From NCBI RefSeq assembly GCF_004683865.2, contig NZ_CP040763.1, positions 186,001 through 250,000 on the forward strand: a DNA stretch of 64,000 nt, written 5' to 3'. This stretch comes from Paracoccus liaowanqingii (GTDB lineage: Bacteria; Pseudomonadota; Alphaproteobacteria; Rhodobacterales; Rhodobacteraceae). Under the pieces are notes generated by a model. It saw only the letters and a list, made by a program, of their open reading frames with translations. It had not been told where the DNA came from and made no database searches. This document shows positions 60,847 through 64,000 of this stretch, piece after piece. A program made the translations under genes and the position numbers. Positions within the stretch are counted from its first letter, which is position 1. Every line of letters starts with the position of its first letter.

Positions 60847-61439
60847 ATGCAAGACCATATCCGTCCCGCCCTTGTCACCCTTGGCCTGATGATCGGGCTG
60901 ACCGGGCTCTGGCCTATCCGCTGGCCATGACCGGGCTGGGCCAGGCGCTGATGCCCGCACAGGCCAATGCCAGCCTGATCACCCGCGACGGCCAGATCGT
61001 CGGATCCGAGCTGGTGGGTCAGGCCTTTGCCGCGCCCGGCTATCTGCACCCGCGCCCCTGGGCGGTCGAGTACGACGCGGCGGCGGCGGGGGCCTCCAAC
61101 CTGGGTCCGACCAGCGCCCCGATGCTGGCCGAACAGACCGCACGCGCCACCGCCTACCGGGCGGAGAACGGCACGGACGCCGTGCCCGTCGATGCCGTCA
61201 CCGCCTCGGCCAGTGGCCTCGACCCCCATGTCTCGCCCCAGAACGCCCTCGCTCAGGCACAACGGATCGCCGCGGCGCGCGGCGTCCCGGTGGCCGAGGT
61301 CCGGGCGCTGATCGACGCGCAGCTTGAGCCGCGCTGGCTGGGCCTGTTCGGAGAGGCGCGCGTGAACGTGCTGCTGGTCAATCTGGCCCTTGACGCGGCC
61401 CTGCCGCAGGCCGCCACTGGCCCGGCAACCGAAGGCTGA
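60847..61439 (+). pseudogene. kdpC: kdpC interrupted by a 2-bp frameshift (possible split gene)
   Basis: The ATG frame at 60847 reads MQDHIRPALVTLGLMIGLTG then LWPIRWP and stops at TGA 60928-60930. The rest of KdpC (AMTGLGQALMPAQANASLI, GSELVGQAFAAPGYLHPRP, AASGLDPHVSPQNALAQAQRIAAARG) continues in another frame to 61439. Removing one CT from GGGCTCTGG near 60907-60915 restores a 196-residue KdpC, the normal length. The early stop overlaps an ATG in the second frame (ATGA at 60927-60930), so reinitiation could make the periplasmic part without most of its membrane anchor. Could also be a sequencing error. Confidence 0.88.
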
Positions 61440-61442
61440 CCC

Positions 61443-64000
61443 ATGACGCTGACCGACCTGCGCCCCGAACCCGACGCGCTGCTGGCGCAGGCCAGACGCG
61501 AGGGGCGCGGGCGGCTGAAGATTTTCCTCGGCGCCGCCCCCGGCGTCGGCAAGACATTCGCCATGCTGGAGGCCGCCCGCCGGCTGCACGCCGATGGTGC
61601 GGACGTGGTGGCGGCCGTGGTCGAGACGCATGGCCGCGCCGAGACCGAGGCCCTGCTGCAGGGTCTGGACCTTCTGCCCAAGCGGGCGCAGTTCTATCGC
61701 GACCGCATCCTGCACGAGATGGATCTGGACGCGCTGCTGGCCCGGCGTCCGCAGCTGGCCCTGATCGACGAGCTGGCCCACGGCAACATCCCGGGCAGCC
61801 GCCACGACAAGCGCTGGCAGGATGTCGAGGAGGTGCTGGCCGCCGGCATCGACGTGCTGACCACGATGAACGTCCAGCATCTGGAGACGCTGAACGACCG
61901 CGTTGCGCGCATCTCGGGCGTCCGCGTGCGCGAGACGGTGCCCGACGCCGTGCTCGACCGCGCCGATGAGGTGGAGCTGGTCGATCTGCCGACCGAAGAG
62001 CTGATCGCGCGGCTGCGCGCGGGCAAGGTCTATGTCCAGGATCAGATCGCGCGGGCGGTGCAGAACTTCTTTTCCAAGGGCAACCTGACCGCTCTGCGCG
62101 AGATGGCCATGCGGGCCGCCGCCGACCGGGTGGATGCGCAGTTGCAGGAGCACATGCGCGCCCACGCCATCGGAGGGCCGTGGCCCGCGCAGGAGCGTAT
62201 CCTGGTCGCGCTGACCGAAAGCCCGGTGTCGCGCACCCTGGTCAGCACCGCCAAGCGGATGGCGGATCGCGCGCGGGTGGACTGGATCGCGGTGACGGTC
62301 ACGTCGACCGGGTCCGCGGGGCTGCCCGAAGCGGATCACGACGCCCTGGCGCAGGCCCTGCGCCTGGCGGACCGGTTGGGCGCCGAGGTCGCCACCCTGC
62401 ATGCCGCGGGACCGGTCACCGACGAGATCCTGGACTATGCCCGGCGGCGCAATGTCAGCCGCATCCTTCTGGGCCGCGCCCGCCCCCGGCCGTGGTTGCG
62501 CCGCATCGGCCGCGAGGATGTCGCCCGCGCCGTCACCGCCCAGGGCCGGGATTTCGAGGTGACGGTCGTCTCGGACCCCGACCGGGGCCGCAGCCCCGCG
62601 CCGATCCGGGTCTGGTCGGTGAACCGCGACCCGCGCGCCTATGGCAAGGCCACGCTGACGGTCATCGCGGCGGGCCTGCTGGCCCTGGCCTCGGACCGGA
62701 TCTTTCCGGTCACCTCTCTGTCGCTGATCTTCATGACCGGGGTCATCGTGGTGGCCGTGCAGCAGGGGCTGTGGCCGTCGCTCTATGCGTCCTTCCTCAG
62801 CTTCCTGACCTACAACTTCTTCTTCACCGATCCGCGCAACACGTTCTTCGTGATCCGGCAGGACCAGATCATGACGCTGGTGCTGTTCCTGGTGGCCTCG
62901 GTGCTGACCGGCAACCTGGCCGCGCGCCTGCGCGACCGTGCCTTGGCGCAGCGCGACATCGCGATGCGCACCAACCTGCTCTATGATTTCGCGCGCCAGG
63001 TCGCGGGGGCGGGCTCGTCGGTCGCGGTGCTGGACGCGGCCACCAGCCATGTCAGCGCCGCCCTGGGCTGCGAGACGGTGCTGATGCGTCCCGGCCGCCC
63101 CGGCCGCCCGGTGATCGAGGCCGCCGAACCCGCACGCGAGACGCTGGACCTGCGCGACGCCTCGGCGGCCGATTATGCCTGGACGCATGGCGAGGAGGCC
63201 GGGCGCGGCTCGGGCACCTTGCCCGCCAGCCGCTGGCTGTTCGTGCCCGTGGGCAAGGGGGACCGACGGCTGGCGGTGGTGGGCATCGCCTATCCCGACG
63301 CGCGCAGCCTTGCCCCGATGGACCGCCGCCTGCTGGACGCGATGACCGACCAGATCGGGGTGGCGCTGGAACGCATCGCGCTTCAGGGCGATCTGGAACA
63401 GGCGCTGGTCACCTCCGAGGCGGAACGCCTGCGCGCGGCGCTGCTCTCCTCGGTCAGCCACGACCTGCGCACGCCGCTGGTCTCGATCATCGGGGCCGCG
63501 TCGTCTTTGGCCGACCCGACGCTGGAGCTGTCGGTCCCCGCACGCAGCACCATGGCCGAGACGATCCGGGACGAGGGCGAGCGGCTGGACCGCTACATCC
63601 AGAACCTGCTGGACATGACCCGGCTTGGCCACGGCGCGCTGGTGCCCAAGCGTGTCGCGGCGGATCTGAGAGAGATTGCCGGCAGCGCCCGCCACCGCCT
63701 GCGCGGCGCGCTGCGCGATCATCGGGTCGAGGTCAGCGTGCCGGAGGACCTGCCCCCGGTGTCGGTCGATCCGCTGCTGATCGAACAGGTGGTCATGAAC
63801 CTTCTGGACAATGCCGCCAAATATGCGCCCGACGGCAGCGCGATCCATGTCTCGGCGCGGGCCGGGGCCGGATGGGCCGAGCTGTCGGTCAGCGATGACG
63901 GTCCAGGCATTCCGGCCCCCGCGCGCGAGAAGGTCTTCGACATGTTCTATCGCGTGGCCGAAGGCGACGGGCAGCGCGCCGGCACCGGCCTTGGCCTTGC
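61443..64000 (+). CDS. kdpD: sensor histidine kinase KdpD (3' end beyond window)
   Basis: 852 codons visible. KdpD domain with Walker A GAAPGVGKT (residues 30-38) and IDELAHGNIPGSRHDKRWQDVEE, then a universal-stress-protein-like domain (ILVALTESPVSRTLVSTAKRMADRA), four membrane spans (LTVIAAGLLALASDRIFPVTSLSLIFMTGVIVVAV... FLVASVLTG), a GAF domain, and the kinase core with phospho-acceptor His673 in SSVSHDLRTPL, N-box NLLDNAAKY and SDDGPGIP. It senses low K+ or osmotic stress and phosphorylates KdpE. ATG at 61443 directly follows the kdpC stop. kdpE is presumably just past the window. Confidence 0.96.
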   Translation, partial: MTLTDLRPEPDALLAQARREGRGRLKIFLGAAPGVGKTFAMLEAARRLHADGADVVAAVVETHGRAETEALLQGLDLLPKRAQFYRDRILHEMDLDALLARRPQLALIDELAHGNIPGSRHDKRWQDVEEVLAAGIDVLTTMNVQHLETLNDRVARISGVRVRETVPDAVLDRADEVELVDLPTEELIARLRAGKVYVQDQIARAVQNFFSKGNLTALREMAMRAAADRVDAQLQEHMRAHAIGGPWPAQERILVALTESPVSRTLVSTAKRMADRARVDWIAVTVTSTGSAGLPEADHDALAQALRLADRLGAEVATLHAAGPVTDEILDYARRRNVSRILLGRARPRPWLRRIGREDVARAVTAQGRDFEVTVVSDPDRGRSPAPIRVWSVNRDPRAYGKATLTVIAAGLLALASDRIFPVTSLSLIFMTGVIVVAVQQGLWPSLYASFLSFLTYNFFFTDPRNTFFVIRQDQIMTLVLFLVASVLTGNLAARLRDRALAQRDIAMRTNLLYDFARQVAGAGSSVAVLDAATSHVSAALGCETVLMRPGRPGRPVIEAAEPARETLDLRDASAADYAWTHGEEAGRGSGTLPASRWLFVPVGKGDRRLAVVGIAYPDARSLAPMDRRLLDAMTDQIGVALERIALQGDLEQALVTSEAERLRAALLSSVSHDLRTPLVSIIGAASSLADPTLELSVPARSTMAETIRDEGERLDRYIQNLLDMTRLGHGALVPKRVAADLREIAGSARHRLRGALRDHRVEVSVPEDLPPVSVDPLLIEQVVMNLLDNAAKYAPDGSAIHVSARAGAGWAELSVSDDGPGIPAPAREKVFDMFYRVAEGDGQRAGTGLGL

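Noticed and set aside
60672..63848. A 1058-codon minus-strand open frame
   Set aside because: Antisense to kdpB, kdpC and kdpD, without motifs or a ribosome-binding site; same GC artefact.
1..64000. tRNA, rRNA, riboswitch and replication-origin searches by eye
   Set aside because: No convincing tRNA cloverleaf, rRNA segment, known riboswitch core or iteron-type origin was recognised.

Overview
The window looks like chromosomal or megaplasmid DNA of a high-GC alphaproteobacterium, most likely Rhodobacteraceae and Paracoccus-like. That placement is inferred from the strong third-position GC bias, the set of sugar and betaine ABC systems, the gene content (FucU, PhoX, Kdp) and the heavy load of insertion sequences; no rRNA or tRNA is present to confirm it. 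It divides into a catabolic/transport left arm (1-13,100), an IS-rich accessory middle (13,200-35,500) and an ordered catabolic and homeostatic right arm (35,600-64,000).

Left arm: a DgcA/StcD-type methylamine (betaine-derived) demethylase sits beside a ProXWV-like ABC transporter whose binding-protein gene carries two in-frame stop codons, followed by a fumarase/argininosuccinate-lyase superfamily enzyme. Next is a compact leftward operon, 9357 to 7089, headed by a 25-codon ORF with a near-ideal Shine-Dalgarno sequence, then an RBBP9/YdeN hydrolase, a 45-aa membrane peptide and an FAD/NAD(P) protein. A CDF metal exporter is divergent from a MerR regulator across a textbook 19-bp-spacer MerR promoter, with a 56-codon ORF coupled to the exporter. 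A small membrane protein and an IsdG/ABM-type monooxygenase complete the arm.

Middle: two copies of an IS481-family element, an IS5-type element and a broken IS5 relative are nested together. They adjoin a visibly AT-richer island encoding zinc-independent GTP cyclohydrolase FolE2, a periplasmic molybdopterin-oxidoreductase-fold protein without cysteine, a membrane GGDEF-EAL protein and an FkbM methyltransferase. Two inverted, decayed IS3 copies and an IS21 element follow and truncate an MFS gene. Beyond them lies a leftward operon for extracellular polysaccharide processing (two unrecognised proteins and a sulfatase with RTX repeats), a GH16 glycanase whose 5' end is fused head-to-head to a ManC fragment, and an epoxide-hydrolase pseudogene.

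Right arm: genes for oxidative (non-phosphorylating) L-fucose-type catabolism run from 35,647 to 46,067. They comprise mutarotase, lactonase, aldose dehydrogenase, GntR regulator, FrcCBA-like transporter, Zn alcohol dehydrogenase, UxaA-family dehydratase, SDR and FAH-family hydrolase. A second sugar operon (52,724 to 46,244, leftward) contains a TIM-barrel isomerase, binding protein, RbsA, RbsC, an RpiR regulator and a PfkB kinase, which suggests an isomerase/kinase route. Divergent PhoX and phytase-like esterase genes form a phosphate-scavenging pair with a possible Pho box. The window ends in a kdp potassium-transport operon (27-aa peptide, kdpF, kdpA, kdpB, a frameshifted kdpC, and kdpD cut by the window edge) behind a leader with direct repeats and a large inverted repeat.
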